Shown: positions 33,970-43,353, numbered from the stretch's first letter. The stretch: DNA of 64,000 nt from Bog-473 sp963779735 (GCA_963779735.1 CAVZZJ010000009.1:186001-250000), one strand, 5' to 3'. The notes: generated by a model from the sequence alone, not told the origin. Translations and numbers: made by a program.

Positions 33970-35133
33970 TTATCGACCCCTCACTCCATCGATCGTTCCA
34001 AGGACGGTTCCGAACGAGATCCACTCATTTCCCGTTCGATTTCCACACCAGCCTCGAATCTCCACACGGTCTCCGTCCTGTAGCCACGTTCTGCTGTCTC
34101 CGGAATCGAGGGTTATGGGATTTCTGCCGGCCAAAGTCAGCTCCATCAGACTGCCTGCGCTCTGCGGCCGCGAGCCTGAGATGGTGCCGGAGGCGAAAAG
34201 GTCCCCGGTGCGAACGGACGCACCATTCGACGTGAGGTGGGCCAACTGTTGGGCCATCGACCAGTACAGGCCACGTGCGTTCATCTCGCTGACCAGCGAG
34301 TCGTTAATGCGTAGTTGGAGATGCAGGTCTAGTGCCCGAGGTTCCTTTTCTCGCAAATGAGGCTCGGGTTCGGGTTGTTGGCAGGGTCCTTGGACCCAAT
34401 ATTCGCTCAGCGAGCCAAGAGGCACGACCCAAGGAGAGACAGAGGTTGCAAACGACTTTCCCAAAAACGGGCCGAGGGGATGATATTCGAAGGACTGTAT
34501 GTCTCTGGCGCTCCAGTCATTGACGAGTACGGCACCGAAGACATGATTTTTCGCCTCTGCTGTCGAAATTGGACATTCACGCTGGTTGCCAACGCCCACC
34601 ACGAATCCCAATTCCACTTCGACGTCGAGCCTCTCGGAGGGCCCATAGGCGGGACCGGAGCCGGTCGCACGAATTCCTGACGGTCGACCTATGGAGTCAC
34701 CACTCACTAGGACGGTCGCCGATCGCCCGTGATAACCGATCGGTAAGTACTTCCAGGCTGGCGGCAGGGGATCTGCATCAGGGCGGAGCAGACGGCCCAT
34801 CGAAGCGGCGTGTTCCTCGCACGCGTAGAAGTCGACGTAGTCGGCGACCTCCCAGGGCAGGACCAGTTGCACCTCGTCCATCGGGCGCAGAGCGCTGCCC
34901 GGCAAGTCAGCGAGGTGCTTCTGGATCTGCATCTGCGTCCTCCTCCAGGCGTCGGGCCCCAGTTCCATGAATGCATTGAGCGAGCCCGAGGTCCAACATT
35001 CGGGCCCGACATCTAAATGCGTGAGCTGAGATAAATCGATGACGTTCTGATGGTATGCGACGACAACGTGCCCAGCGTCGTCGACTCCATAAGGCAGGTT
35101 CCTCGAGCCGTAACCTCCCACCCAATCAATCAT
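33970..35133 (-). CDS. fahA: Fumarylacetoacetase
   Basis: A 387-residue fumarylacetoacetate hydrolase, which splits fumarylacetoacetate into fumarate and acetoacetate. The N domain is followed by the FAH catalytic fold: DYVDFYACEEHAASMGRLLRPD (catalytic His and metal Asp), YLPIGYHGRSATVL, VEVELGFVVGVG (metal Glu) and VNDWSARDIQSFEYHPLGPFLGKSFATSVSPWVV (metal Asp, Lys). It is three bases upstream of hmgA. The isomerase that makes its substrate from maleylacetoacetate is not seen intact here. Its ATG overlaps the end of a decayed DinB-like reading frame. Confidence 0.93.
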   Translation of the reverse strand: MIDWVGGYGSRNLPYGVDDAGHVVVAYHQNVIDLSQLTHLDVGPECWTSGSLNAFMELGPDAWRRTQMQIQKHLADLPGSALRPMDEVQLVLPWEVADYVDFYACEEHAASMGRLLRPDADPLPPAWKYLPIGYHGRSATVLVSGDSIGRPSGIRATGSGPAYGPSERLDVEVELGFVVGVGNQRECPISTAEAKNHVFGAVLVNDWSARDIQSFEYHPLGPFLGKSFATSVSPWVVPLGSLSEYWVQGPCQQPEPEPHLREKEPRALDLHLQLRINDSLVSEMNARGLYWSMAQQLAHLTSNGASVRTGDLFASGTISGSRPQSAGSLMELTLAGRNPITLDSGDSRTWLQDGDRVEIRGWCGNRTGNEWISFGTVLGTIDGVRGR

Positions 35134-35650
35134 GGAGGCCGTCCAAGTGCTCCATATGTTCTCCGTGGCGTATCGAGGGACTCTTCGAGGATGACTCTTA
35201 CTGTCATTTCACCGAGCGTGGGATGGGTGCCACTTCGCTCCCATGCACCTGGATCCATTAAGGGACTCAGCTGGCGAAGGTAATCAAGACAGGGAAGTAT
35301 TTCTTGACGATGGACTTCGGGGTCACCACCCTGCGCAATCGCGCTGCGTCTGTTCCGATCTGCCTTCGTCCGTCCGAAAGGGATGGGCTTTTTGTCTGCG
35401 GACGAGTCAAGTACTGCGGTCATTGTTGACGCCGGTAAGGTCCGAACTCGGCCATATGTGCCCACTCGGTTCCATCATTCCACCGCTCGTGAGTTCCTGG
35501 ATCCGGTTCTGTCAAGCCGGTGCGCCGCGGCCGAAGTGAGAGGCGGCGTGGCCGGACCTCGATGAGGTCGAGTCGTCCAATCCAGGTGTCAACCGTCCAC
35601 GCGCCATCGTGTATCGGAAGCGCCCACTCTGCTTCGAGGGCCGGCACGAT
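35130..35650 (-). pseudogene. DinB-superfamily relic, frameshifted and C-truncated
   Basis: Two overlapping frames together resemble a DinB-like (maleylpyruvate-isomerase-related) four-helix protein. The first holds GAWTVDTWIGRLDLIE and LTEPDPGTHERWNDGTEWAHMAEFGPY; the second, after a shift near 35430-35460, holds PIPFGRTKADRNRRSAIAQG and ERSGTHPTLGEMTVRVILEES. The usual C-terminal helix (GHYEEH-type) is replaced by an unrelated tail that runs into the fahA start. Two breaks and a missing end mark it as a relic. DinB-fold isomerases can act on maleyl-type intermediates, so it may once have served the pathway. Confidence 0.6.
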
Positions 35651-35674
35651 GGCCGTGCCGTCGAGCTCTGGTAG

Positions 35675-35908
35675 GTCTGCGAGCTCTGCTCGTAGCTCCG
35701 ACGCGCGGTGATCTGGGTAGCGATTTAAATCGGTAATCCCTCTATTCAGAGCAGACCCAACCCAAGGCAACGGGTCCAAGGACAGTTCGTTCGATGCCAG
35801 CCTTACAGCACTCGCAAGTCCGTGGTAATTCATCGCTTGCTGCGCCGCTCGACCGGGTCGGTATGACGGCAGGGCCTCTGCGGCGGCTCGTGGTTTTATG
35901 GAGTGCAC
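35675..35908 (-). pseudogene. HisC-like (aromatic/histidinol-phosphate) aminotransferase, N-terminal relic
   Basis: Right after hpd, a GTG at 35908 opens a frame whose first 75 residues match the N terminus of HisC-like aminotransferases: LPSYRPGRAA, VRLASNELSLDPLPWVGSAL and LNRYPDHRASELRAELA. The match stops where the PLP domain should begin, and the frame runs into the DinB relic. A full enzyme has about 350 residues. HisC-like enzymes often transaminate tyrosine or phenylalanine, so the intact gene would have supplied 4-hydroxyphenylpyruvate for hpd. Confidence 0.75.
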
Positions 35909-35909
35909 T

Positions 35910-37034
35910 TCAGAGGTTGCCTCGGCGAGCTTGATCGCGCTCGATCGCTTCAAAGAGTGCCTTGAAGTTACCCTCGCCAAAGCCGGTGGCACCCTCTCTC
36001 TGAATAACTTCAAGGAAGAGCGTAGGGCGATCGGTAATCATCTCTGAGAAGATCTGCAGTAGGTATCCGCCGGAATCCTTGTCGACCTCTATTCCGAGTT
36101 CCTCAAGGTGTGTCCACGGCAGATCGAACTCCCCGCAGCGTTCGCGGGCATCCTCGTAGTAGGTAGATTGGAGGTGTAAGAACCGGACGCCTCGGTGCGA
36201 CAGCGCGTCCACGGCGGCAATCGCATCTTGAGTTCTCATTGCGATGTGCTGCACTCCTGGGCCACCGTAGAAGTCGAGAAACTCGGCGATCTGGCTCTTC
36301 TTGAGCCCTGGTGCCGGCTCATTGATTGGCATCACGATTCCGGACCAATTGTGTACCACCGTGGAACGAAGCGCTGAATACTGTGTCGAGATCTGCTCCG
36401 CATCGAAATGAAGCATCTGGCTGAAGCCCAGAACCTCCTCATACCAGGCAACCCATTCGTCGAGGCGCCCCTCCTCGACGTTGGTAACCACGTGGTCAAT
36501 CGAGTCGAGGCCGGGTGTGGCCCAGGGGGGTGCTGGCGGAAGCCGCTCGTGCGAGAAGTACGGGGCCCATAAACCGTTGTGCATTGAGCGATCCACGAAG
36601 ACGAGTTGGATGTTTCCGTACGCGACGATCGTCGCTGTAGTTACCGACCCGCCCTCACATTGAACGGTCGACGGTTCGGCGATGACCGCAGCTCCGCGAC
36701 TCTCGGCCATCGCGACTACCGATTCGGGGTCCTCGACCCGCCACGCCAGGCGGCGCACCCCGTCCCCGTGCTCGAGAACGTATTGGGCGACGTCAGAGTC
36801 AGCCGCCAGCCCGGCCGTGATCAGAAACCGGATATCCCCCTGCTCCAACAGGTAGGAGACTCGGTCGCGGAGCCCGGTCTCTGGCCCGGCGTAGGCAGAG
36901 ACATGAAATCCAAAGCCTGCGCACAACCATGCCGTGACGGCCCGTGCGTTTCCCACCCACCACTCAACATGATCCCAGGCGAGCAACTGATCGGCCACGG
37001 TAGAGGTTGATCTCAGATTGGACGTGGAAGTCAT
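35910..37034 (-). CDS. hpd: 4-Hydroxyphenylpyruvate dioxygenase
   Basis: A 374-residue two-module VOC-fold dioxygenase that converts 4-hydroxyphenylpyruvate to homogentisate with iron(II). The N module opens with DHVEWWVGNA; the catalytic C module carries the facial triad H181 (IDHVVTNV), H263 (GVQHIAM) and E342 (LFLEVIQR), plus the conserved C-terminal GFGEGNFKALFEAIERDQ. It is first in the tyrosine catabolic direction and divergent from an Lrp-type regulator 90 bases away. A relic of an aminotransferase lies directly downstream. Confidence 0.95.
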   Translation of the reverse strand: MTSTSNLRSTSTVADQLLAWDHVEWWVGNARAVTAWLCAGFGFHVSAYAGPETGLRDRVSYLLEQGDIRFLITAGLAADSDVAQYVLEHGDGVRRLAWRVEDPESVVAMAESRGAAVIAEPSTVQCEGGSVTTATIVAYGNIQLVFVDRSMHNGLWAPYFSHERLPPAPPWATPGLDSIDHVVTNVEEGRLDEWVAWYEEVLGFSQMLHFDAEQISTQYSALRSTVVHNWSGIVMPINEPAPGLKKSQIAEFLDFYGGPGVQHIAMRTQDAIAAVDALSHRGVRFLHLQSTYYEDARERCGEFDLPWTHLEELGIEVDKDSGGYLLQIFSEMITDRPTLFLEVIQREGATGFGEGNFKALFEAIERDQARRGNL

Positions 37035-37040
37035 GCCTCT

Positions 37041-37069
37041 GGACTACTCACCTGCCATAAAAAGGTCAA
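37041..37069 (-). promoter_or_regulatory. Candidate hpd promoter
   Basis: On the minus strand TTGACC (37064-37069) is followed after 17 bases by TAGTCC (37041-37046). The -10 ends only seven bases before the hpd ATG at 37034, so the transcript would be leaderless or nearly so, and no Shine-Dalgarno sequence is seen before this ATG. Confidence 0.45.
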
Positions 37070-37112
37070 CAGAGCAGCTATTAGTTGGGCTATATGACTA
37101 TGTACGCGCCGA

Positions 37113-37118
37113 TATAAT
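37113..37118 (+). promoter_or_regulatory. Consensus -10 box of the Lrp-type gene (leaderless)
   Basis: A perfect TATAAT lies six bases before the ATG at 37125. A start site about seven bases after the -10 would fall on the ATG itself, so the mRNA should be leaderless. No good -35 is seen, which suggests activation or weak basal use; CTATA-type half sites at 37090-37105 could be regulator contacts. Confidence 0.5.
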
Positions 37119-37124
37119 GATCAT

Positions 37125-37607
37125 ATGAGTCATTCTGAGACCCTTGATGCGATCGATCGGCGTCTTTTGGTCGCTCTCACACATGCGCCACGCGTCGGGA
37201 TGCTCGCCCTTGCCCGTGCTGCCGGCGTGGCCCGAAACACGGCGCAAGCTCGGGTGAATCGAATGGTCGCCCTTGGGATCATCACCGGATTCGGACCGGA
37301 GCTCGACCTGCGTCGACTCGGCTATACGGTGTCTGCCTTTGTAAGCGTCGAAATCGCGCAGGGCCGCGGCTCGTTAGTTGACGAAGCTCTTATTGCGATC
37401 CCCGAGGTCGTAGGGGCATGGATGACGACTGGACCGGCCGACCTGTTGTGCCATGTCGTCGCGCATGACAACGATCATCTGGGAGAGGTGATCAATCTGC
37501 TCCTCAATATACGCGGGGTTACCCGCACCACGACCTCCCTGTTGCTGACCACGCGGGTGCCCCCCCGAACGCTTCACCTGCTCACCGATCCGAAACAGAG
37601 CACTTAG
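37125..37607 (+). CDS. Lrp/AsnC-family transcriptional regulator
   Basis: A 160-residue Lrp/AsnC regulator. Residues 5-60 are the winged helix (LDAIDRRLLVALTHAPRVGMLALARAAGVARNTAQARVNRMVALGII), followed by the ligand-binding RAM domain (SAFVSVEIAQG, VVGAWMTTGPADLLCHVVA). It is divergent from hpd across 90 bases, so control of tyrosine breakdown, with an aromatic amino acid or keto acid as signal, is likely. It is a clear paralogue of the regulator at 43.4 kb: both share RIGMLxLAR-type and GVARNTxxARxxR wording and a FGPELD/HGPELD turn. Confidence 0.88.
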   Translation: MSHSETLDAIDRRLLVALTHAPRVGMLALARAAGVARNTAQARVNRMVALGIITGFGPELDLRRLGYTVSAFVSVEIAQGRGSLVDEALIAIPEVVGAWMTTGPADLLCHVVAHDNDHLGEVINLLLNIRGVTRTTTSLLLTTRVPPRTLHLLTDPKQST

Positions 37608-37668
37608 CAAATCGTAGAACCCCAGAATACGGATTGCGTTGCGGGCATGGCCGCCGAATGTTTCACCG

Positions 37669-38892
37669 TTACGACCCGGCGGTCACGCCCGGCAGGACAG
37701 TGCCGCAGAGAGGTTCAGCGCCCTTGACCAACTTGAAGCCGTTACCGACGAGCTTGACCATCCATGTGCAGCGGATGGAGGCGAGTACATGGGTGCGGTC
37801 GTTGATGTTGATGGTGCGCCCCCCCCACAGTCCGAGAGCGCCCCAGCTATGGATGCCCTGTAGGGCGCTCAAGATCGAAGCCGAGGTGGACTTCGATCCG
37901 GCGGACTTGAGAGCTTGCAGCAGGAGGCCTACGGAGGTGTACCCGAAGTACTCGGCGTCGGTGGGCACGCCGGTCGTACCGGCCGCGGCCAGATCCGCCT
38001 GGAACTGCTTGGTGGCGGAAGTCCCCATCTCGACCGGTTCGAAGCCAAGAAGAAAGTAGGCATCCTGCGCCTGCTGGACCGCACCTGGGCCGGCTCGGAG
38101 GATGTCGGCGCCGTAGCCGTCCGGCAGTATTGCGGCCTTGAGGTTGACGCCCATCTGGCGCAGGGCGGTGATGAGCGCCAAGCCGGTGTTCGTCTCGACC
38201 GCGGGGTAGATCGAATCCACGTGTGCCGCCTTCAGCGCCAGGGCGACGGGCCCGACGTTTGTGCTGCCGTAGGGGAGGTTGGAGTTGACGTAGCCCGGCT
38301 TGAGACCGGCCGCCACCGCCGACTTGGCGACGCCGATGGCGGAGTCGGCCGACGCCGGTGAGATGCCGTAGCCGAGCGTGCCGACGGTGGTGGCCCCGAG
38401 TAGCTTGAGCAGCCGCCCGAAGGTGGAGGTGACGGCGGTGATGTGGAGCGCCCCCTCGACCGAGAACATGTTGGTGTCGGTCGCCCATTCGCTGGCGTCC
38501 ACGGGGGCCCCGATCACTGGGATGTGCTGGGACATCAGGTATGGCGCGGCGGCAAACGTGACGGCCGACTCGGCGAGGATCACGTTCACGTGATCCTCGG
38601 CCACGAGCCGCTGCGCGGTCGACAGTGCGCTGGACGGCGACGTTTGGGTGTCTCCTAATACGTACTTGATGTTGTAGCCCTCGTGCTTAGCCAGCACGAT
38701 GCCGGCCTCGATGCCGTTGAGGTAGGCCTTGGTGCCCGAGGCGCCCGGGCCGGTGTAGTCCTCGAGGACTCCGATGGTAATTGTCTTTCCACCGCCCTCG
38801 CTAGCGCTGGAGTTAGACGAACCAAACGCGGCTGCTAGCAGCGCGACCACTGCCGCGACCGCGATGGTCCTGACCGTGTTCTTGATCATCAA
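37669..38892 (-). CDS. ABC transporter substrate-binding protein (LivJ-like), orphan
   Basis: A 407-residue secreted binding protein of the branched-chain amino-acid type. A signal peptide is clear (MMIKNTVRTIAVAAVVALLAAAFG), but the lipobox Cys expected at this spot is replaced by Ser/Gly, so anchoring is uncertain. The mature part has ITIGVLEDYTGPGASG, VILAESAVTFAAAPYLMSQHIPVIG and YGSTNVGPVALALKAAHVDSIYPAVET. It ends with a Cys-containing tail (PLCGTVLPGV). It is related to the tandem pair at 57-60 kb. No permease or ATPase is near; it is next to the amidohydrolase cluster. Confidence 0.88.
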   Translation of the reverse strand: MMIKNTVRTIAVAAVVALLAAAFGSSNSSASEGGGKTITIGVLEDYTGPGASGTKAYLNGIEAGIVLAKHEGYNIKYVLGDTQTSPSSALSTAQRLVAEDHVNVILAESAVTFAAAPYLMSQHIPVIGAPVDASEWATDTNMFSVEGALHITAVTSTFGRLLKLLGATTVGTLGYGISPASADSAIGVAKSAVAAGLKPGYVNSNLPYGSTNVGPVALALKAAHVDSIYPAVETNTGLALITALRQMGVNLKAAILPDGYGADILRAGPGAVQQAQDAYFLLGFEPVEMGTSATKQFQADLAAAGTTGVPTDAEYFGYTSVGLLLQALKSAGSKSTSASILSALQGIHSWGALGLWGGRTININDRTHVLASIRCTWMVKLVGNGFKLVKGAEPLCGTVLPGVTAGS

Positions 38893-38956
38893 GACCTCCT
38901 GGCTTATTTTTCTCAGGCGCGTGCGGAACCGGAACCACGCGAGCGGCGAGAGGGAT

Positions 38957-40156
38957 TCACCGCTTGGCGTCGATCTTTAGCTTGTAGAGTTGCTCGGCGT
39001 TGGCGCAGAGGGCTTTGGCCCTGACCGCAGGGGGGATACCGGCGAACGCCTCCTTAACCCATTCCGATGGCATAAGCGACGTGCCGCCGCAAGGACCTGG
39101 GGAAAGACTCGTAGGATGCGGGTAGTCGGTTGAGAACATGAAGTTGTTGGGGTAGGCGTCGAGCAGCCGCAGTGCGGTGCGGTCGAACCAGAACGTCGAG
39201 TAGCACTGCCGGGCGAAGTACTCGCTAGGCAGCAAGGGGAGAGTGGTGTTCCCATAGGATCGCCACTGCCAATCGAGCGCCTCCAGGTAAAAAGGCAGAT
39301 GCCCGAATCCGGCCTCGACCGAGACGAGTTTCAGCCGGGGGAAACGCTCACATAGGCCGCTGAGCAGCATCGATCCGATCAATGTGGCCTGATCCATCAA
39401 CGCTCGCCCGAGTCCCTCCACCGCACCGACCCGCGCCGCTCCCGGATGTGCCTCCATGAGCGCCAGGGACTTGGCTTCGACCCCCTGGCTGGACTCCTTG
39501 GCGTAGAACCCGACATGGAAGTTCACCGGCACGTCACACTCCTGGGCGAGGGCATAGAGCGGATCCCAATACGGATCCACGTAACGGGGTAAGCCGATCT
39601 GTTCCAACCGATTCGAGAACAGGACGCCCCGGAACCCCAGATCGACACACCTCTGCAGCTCTCGGATCGACGCGTCGAGATCCCAGAACGGCAGCATTGC
39701 CATGGGCACCAGCCGTTCAGGATCGGCGGCCGCCCAGCCCAGCGCGAAGTCGTTGTAGGCGCGCACGCAGAGCTCGGAAAGTTCGAGCTCGAGCTTCATG
39801 AACTCGCCCGCGCCGGAGCCCACGAGGTTCGGATAGAGGATCTGGACGGCCACTCCGAATTCATCCATCCGCTTCAACCGGTCCCGCGAATCGAAGCTGG
39901 CTGGGTCGCAGTCCTCGTACTCCTTGGGACCAGATGGTGGGAATTCCTTCCACCCCGCCACAGAGCCGAACCCGACCGGCGCCAACCACCGAGATCCGAT
40001 CCGCCAGTGATGCACACCCGTGTCGGGGTGCTTCGTGACTTGAGGGACCTGTTCGTGGTATTTTGCCGGTATCCGAGCGGTCCAGATGTCAGCGGGCTCC
40101 GTGATGTGGCTGTCGGCGTCCACGATCACATCGGAACTGATCACACCAGCGTTCAT
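38957..40156 (-). CDS. Amidohydrolase family (amidohydrolase_2) protein
   Basis: A 399-residue metal-dependent TIM-barrel hydrolase or decarboxylase of the ACMSD/amidohydrolase_2 type. The first-strand signature VDADSHITEP carries the metal pair, NFHVGF supplies a mid-barrel His, and FSTDYPHPTSLSP gives the last metal-binding Asp. Relatives decarboxylate or hydrate aromatic acids. Two more members of this family lie just upstream on the same strand (40.3 and 41.8 kb), so the three probably act in the same catabolic route. The binding-protein gene lies downstream. Confidence 0.87.
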   Translation of the reverse strand: MNAGVISSDVIVDADSHITEPADIWTARIPAKYHEQVPQVTKHPDTGVHHWRIGSRWLAPVGFGSVAGWKEFPPSGPKEYEDCDPASFDSRDRLKRMDEFGVAVQILYPNLVGSGAGEFMKLELELSELCVRAYNDFALGWAAADPERLVPMAMLPFWDLDASIRELQRCVDLGFRGVLFSNRLEQIGLPRYVDPYWDPLYALAQECDVPVNFHVGFYAKESSQGVEAKSLALMEAHPGAARVGAVEGLGRALMDQATLIGSMLLSGLCERFPRLKLVSVEAGFGHLPFYLEALDWQWRSYGNTTLPLLPSEYFARQCYSTFWFDRTALRLLDAYPNNFMFSTDYPHPTSLSPGPCGGTSLMPSEWVKEAFAGIPPAVRAKALCANAEQLYKLKIDAKR

Positions 40157-40264
40157 TTCCGTCTCCTCGTCACCTTCCGGCGCCTGCGTGGCGTCGCACT
40201 CTTGTTATGGCCGCCGGATCGGCCGCATCTCGCCAAATTCCAAGCTCGACCGGCCCGGCATGAG

Positions 40265-41692
40265 TCATCCTCGCTGGTCAACCATGGGCACTGATGGCTC
40301 GACCGGGTGAAAGTTGAACAACCGTTCGGCATTGCCTCGCAGGACCTTGCGCCGCTGCTCATCGGTCACGTCGGCGAACCACTCCTTCGCCTTGTCGAAG
40401 GTGTGCGGCCAGTAGGTGCCGTGGTGTGGAAAATCCGTTTCGATCATGATGTTGTCCTCGCCCATGAGATCGAGATGCCTCATGCCGACCGGGTCGTGCA
40501 TGAAGCAGCCGTACACATGGTCCCGGAATACCTCGCTTGGGAACCGCATTTCGTGGGCGGTTGCCGCACGGGCTTCAATCGACTCCTTTGCCAGCTTGCG
40601 AGCTTCCTCGGTGAGGAGCACATTATTCTCCGGGTCAAACGGATTGGTTATACGGTCGCGACTCATCTCATGCATTGCGTCGGCGGCTTGGAGAACCGGA
40701 GGGATCCACCCGATGTTGCCCTCCGAAAAAGCCAGCTTCAGGCTCGGGAACCGCTCGAAGTTGCCGCTGTTGAGCCACTCGACGAGGGTTGTCTGCCCCG
40801 ACAGCGCCCCGGTGACCATGCTGGCCGGACGAGGGGAACGCTTCTTCGTGTCGTCTCCCAGGAACTGTCGGATTTTCTCCGAGACCGCTCCCATGTTGTC
40901 GAGGAGCTTGGCGATGTCGGGGTCCGCGGCGAGCTCCTTCAGTCTGGCCGGATCGCCGGCCGCCTTCATGATCTCGTCGATCTTGGTGAAATCGACCTCG
41001 TGGGCCATCGTGTCGCCTCCTCTGCTGGTCCCGGCGTGGGCGCACAGCGGGACATTGGCCTCGCTGACGACTGAGTAGAGGGGATCCCAGGCTTCGTCGT
41101 GGATCGGCGGGAAGCCGAAATCGTGGGGCGACATGGCGATCGACACCGCATGTGCCCCCTTGCCGATAGCGCGCTCGGCTTCCTTGGCGGCCAAGTGGCC
41201 GTCCCACATTGGGACGAGGGCTAAAGGGATGATCCGGCCTGGTATCGCGGCGGCGAACTCGTCGATGAGCCAGTCGTTGTACGCCTGAATGCACAGCATA
41301 GCGAGTTCCTTGTCGCGCACGCCGTAGAACATGCTGCCGGCGAACCCCGGCAGGTTGGCGAAAATCACCGCGGCCTGCACCTTGTCGGCGTCCATGGCCG
41401 CAGCTCGGGCCTTCGGGTCGTAGCAGGCTTCGGGGATGTCGCTCCAGCGCATTGGTGCGAAAGGGCTCGGACGGCTCTCGGGCGGCCAGACCGCTCCCGC
41501 CGTGGCTGCGCCGCCGATGGGCTGTCGAATGCGATCCTCGACAACCCATGCCTCACCGCGGTCGTCGCTGACCCAGCGCGGCCCGAGCTCGCGGTATTTG
41601 GCCGGCAGCCGATCGACCCACGTGTTGGGTGGCTCGATCACATGGTCATCAACCGAGACGATCCAGTCGTCAGGCGAGGTGTTATTGAACAT
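40265..41692 (-). CDS. Amidohydrolase family (amidohydrolase_2) protein
   Basis: A 475-residue member of the same family, longer than its neighbours because of an insert of about 60 residues around 240-300 (AGDPARLKELAADPDIAKLLDNMG). Metal motifs: VDDHVIEP at the N terminus (the first Asp-x-His form is DDH), LCAHAGTS in mid barrel and METDFPHHGTYWP near the end. Family members of this size are often annotated as predicted TIM-barrel metal hydrolases in actinobacterial aromatic or nitro-compound pathways. It is in a row with two relatives, about 100 bases from each. Confidence 0.85.
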   Translation of the reverse strand: MFNNTSPDDWIVSVDDHVIEPPNTWVDRLPAKYRELGPRWVSDDRGEAWVVEDRIRQPIGGAATAGAVWPPESRPSPFAPMRWSDIPEACYDPKARAAAMDADKVQAAVIFANLPGFAGSMFYGVRDKELAMLCIQAYNDWLIDEFAAAIPGRIIPLALVPMWDGHLAAKEAERAIGKGAHAVSIAMSPHDFGFPPIHDEAWDPLYSVVSEANVPLCAHAGTSRGGDTMAHEVDFTKIDEIMKAAGDPARLKELAADPDIAKLLDNMGAVSEKIRQFLGDDTKKRSPRPASMVTGALSGQTTLVEWLNSGNFERFPSLKLAFSEGNIGWIPPVLQAADAMHEMSRDRITNPFDPENNVLLTEEARKLAKESIEARAATAHEMRFPSEVFRDHVYGCFMHDPVGMRHLDLMGEDNIMIETDFPHHGTYWPHTFDKAKEWFADVTDEQRRKVLRGNAERLFNFHPVEPSVPMVDQRG

Positions 41693-41839
41693 CGTTACCC
41701 TCCTCGGACTTGCTCCGGCTCTATCGCCCGACCAGTTGGTGAGATCGCCAGTGGATCGGGTCCTGCCGGCGCGGCGAACCTAAGGTCCTTCGGTGGGCTG
41801 GAACTAGTGTGGTCGCGATCTCGCAGCCTGGCCCCACGG

Positions 41840-43081
41840 TCACCAGCCTTTGAAGACCCGGCCGACGGTCTCCGCCACCTCGGGATCGGCCTCGCCGGTT
41901 GGAGGTGTGAGGATCTGCTCGATACTGAACCCGCAGGCGTCCACGACCGGAGCAAGCTTCTCCACATCAAAGCGATAGACGTCGGCCGCGTTTTGGCCGA
42001 GGATCCGACGAGTGTCCTCTTCCGAGACATTCCCGGCACCAAAGAGGGCCTGGAGGTGGTCGATGGTCTTGTTCCAGGTGCCCTCTGGATGCGCGAAGTC
42101 GGTGCCATACATCATGTTGGCGACACCAATGGACTCGCGCATTTCGAGTTCTGCCCTGGACATCAGCGACGCACCGACGTAGCACTGACGGGCCCAGTAC
42201 TCGCGGGGCGAGCGGAGGACGACTTCATGCTGGTTGGTGAGCATATTGACGTCGTGGCGCTCCGCGCCAGCGGTTCGCACCCACCCGTCGTGCATGTGAT
42301 CGAGGGTTCCGGGGATCCAATCGGAATTCTGTTCGGTGAACACCAAGCGGAGGTTCGGGTGGCGCTCGAGGACCCCTCCGTAAATGAGGAACCACAGCGG
42401 GCGATGGCCGAACCAGTTGACTTCCATCAGCATCATCTGGGTCGCGACCGGTGAGCCTCCGAACGCTATGAACTCCGGATCGTATCCGACGCCTCCGTGG
42501 AAGGTCGCCGCCAGCTGTTCCTCTTCGAGCGCCGACCAGATCGGCTCGTAATAGTCATCGAACAGTGGCGGCAGGCCGCGGTACTGCCCGTCGAGTAGCA
42601 CACCTCGCATGCCGGCCTGGCTCGCCCGGCGGATCTCGGCGACCGCGGTGTCTACATCCTCGTATGTAATCAGAGCGAGCGCTGCTTGGCGGTCGTGATC
42701 GAAGAACTCTCCGAGCCATCGGTTGTAGGCCCTACATCCTGCGGCGAACTTCGCGGGATCGAATCCGGGAAGACTCCGAGTGCCGGGTATGGGATAGAAG
42801 GGGAAGATCGGAAAGTTAGGGATGAGAACCTCGGCGGCCACACCGTTCGCGTCGAGGCCCTTCAGCCGTATTTCGACGTCAGCAGGGCTGTGGAATGCCT
42901 TCCTGCCCGCCGCATCCGTAAACGAAGACTCGAAGCTGGCCATGAGCTCACCCGCCGCGGCGAACATCCCGAACCACCCATCGAAGTCCTCGTGGTACTT
43001 GCTTTCCAGGTACTCCTTCGTCCGGGCGATCGGGAAATCGATATGGCAATCTGCCGAGATGATTAGTGCACGGTCGGTCAT
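41840..43081 (-). CDS. Amidohydrolase family (amidohydrolase_2) protein
   Basis: A 413-residue family member. It has ISADCHIDFP at the first strand, AATFHGGVGYDPEF in mid barrel, and MMYGTDFAHPEGTWNKT with the terminal Asp. An alternate start is unlikely because the ATG at 43081 has a GAGGAG site. It is the first gene of the minus-strand amidohydrolase series and lies divergent to the second Lrp-type regulator, across a 320-base region with a palindromic operator, so that regulator probably controls the series. Confidence 0.87.
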   Translation of the reverse strand: MTDRALIISADCHIDFPIARTKEYLESKYHEDFDGWFGMFAAAGELMASFESSFTDAAGRKAFHSPADVEIRLKGLDANGVAAEVLIPNFPIFPFYPIPGTRSLPGFDPAKFAAGCRAYNRWLGEFFDHDRQAALALITYEDVDTAVAEIRRASQAGMRGVLLDGQYRGLPPLFDDYYEPIWSALEEEQLAATFHGGVGYDPEFIAFGGSPVATQMMLMEVNWFGHRPLWFLIYGGVLERHPNLRLVFTEQNSDWIPGTLDHMHDGWVRTAGAERHDVNMLTNQHEVVLRSPREYWARQCYVGASLMSRAELEMRESIGVANMMYGTDFAHPEGTWNKTIDHLQALFGAGNVSEEDTRRILGQNAADVYRFDVEKLAPVVDACGFSIEQILTPPTGEADPEVAETVGRVFKGW

Positions 43082-43353
43082 AACAACTCCTCTGTTAGAA
43101 GCGTCGAATACGCGGGCGGGTTAGAGATGCTTGCCGTTAGGAACCGGGACCGAGTGGCCCAAGCCGGACCAGTTGCGTGAGGCGGTGGCAGCCAGGCTGG
43201 GCCAACCTGCCTTTCAAGGTCCGCAACTTGCATGAGCCCCCAGCCCTCCTCCACCGTGCAGCGTTGAATCGAACCACAGGGTCCGTTACTGCGCAAGTGA
43301 TCCATCCGCATCTGACCCAGATAGTCAATCTGGCCCGATGATTTCCCGATCAG

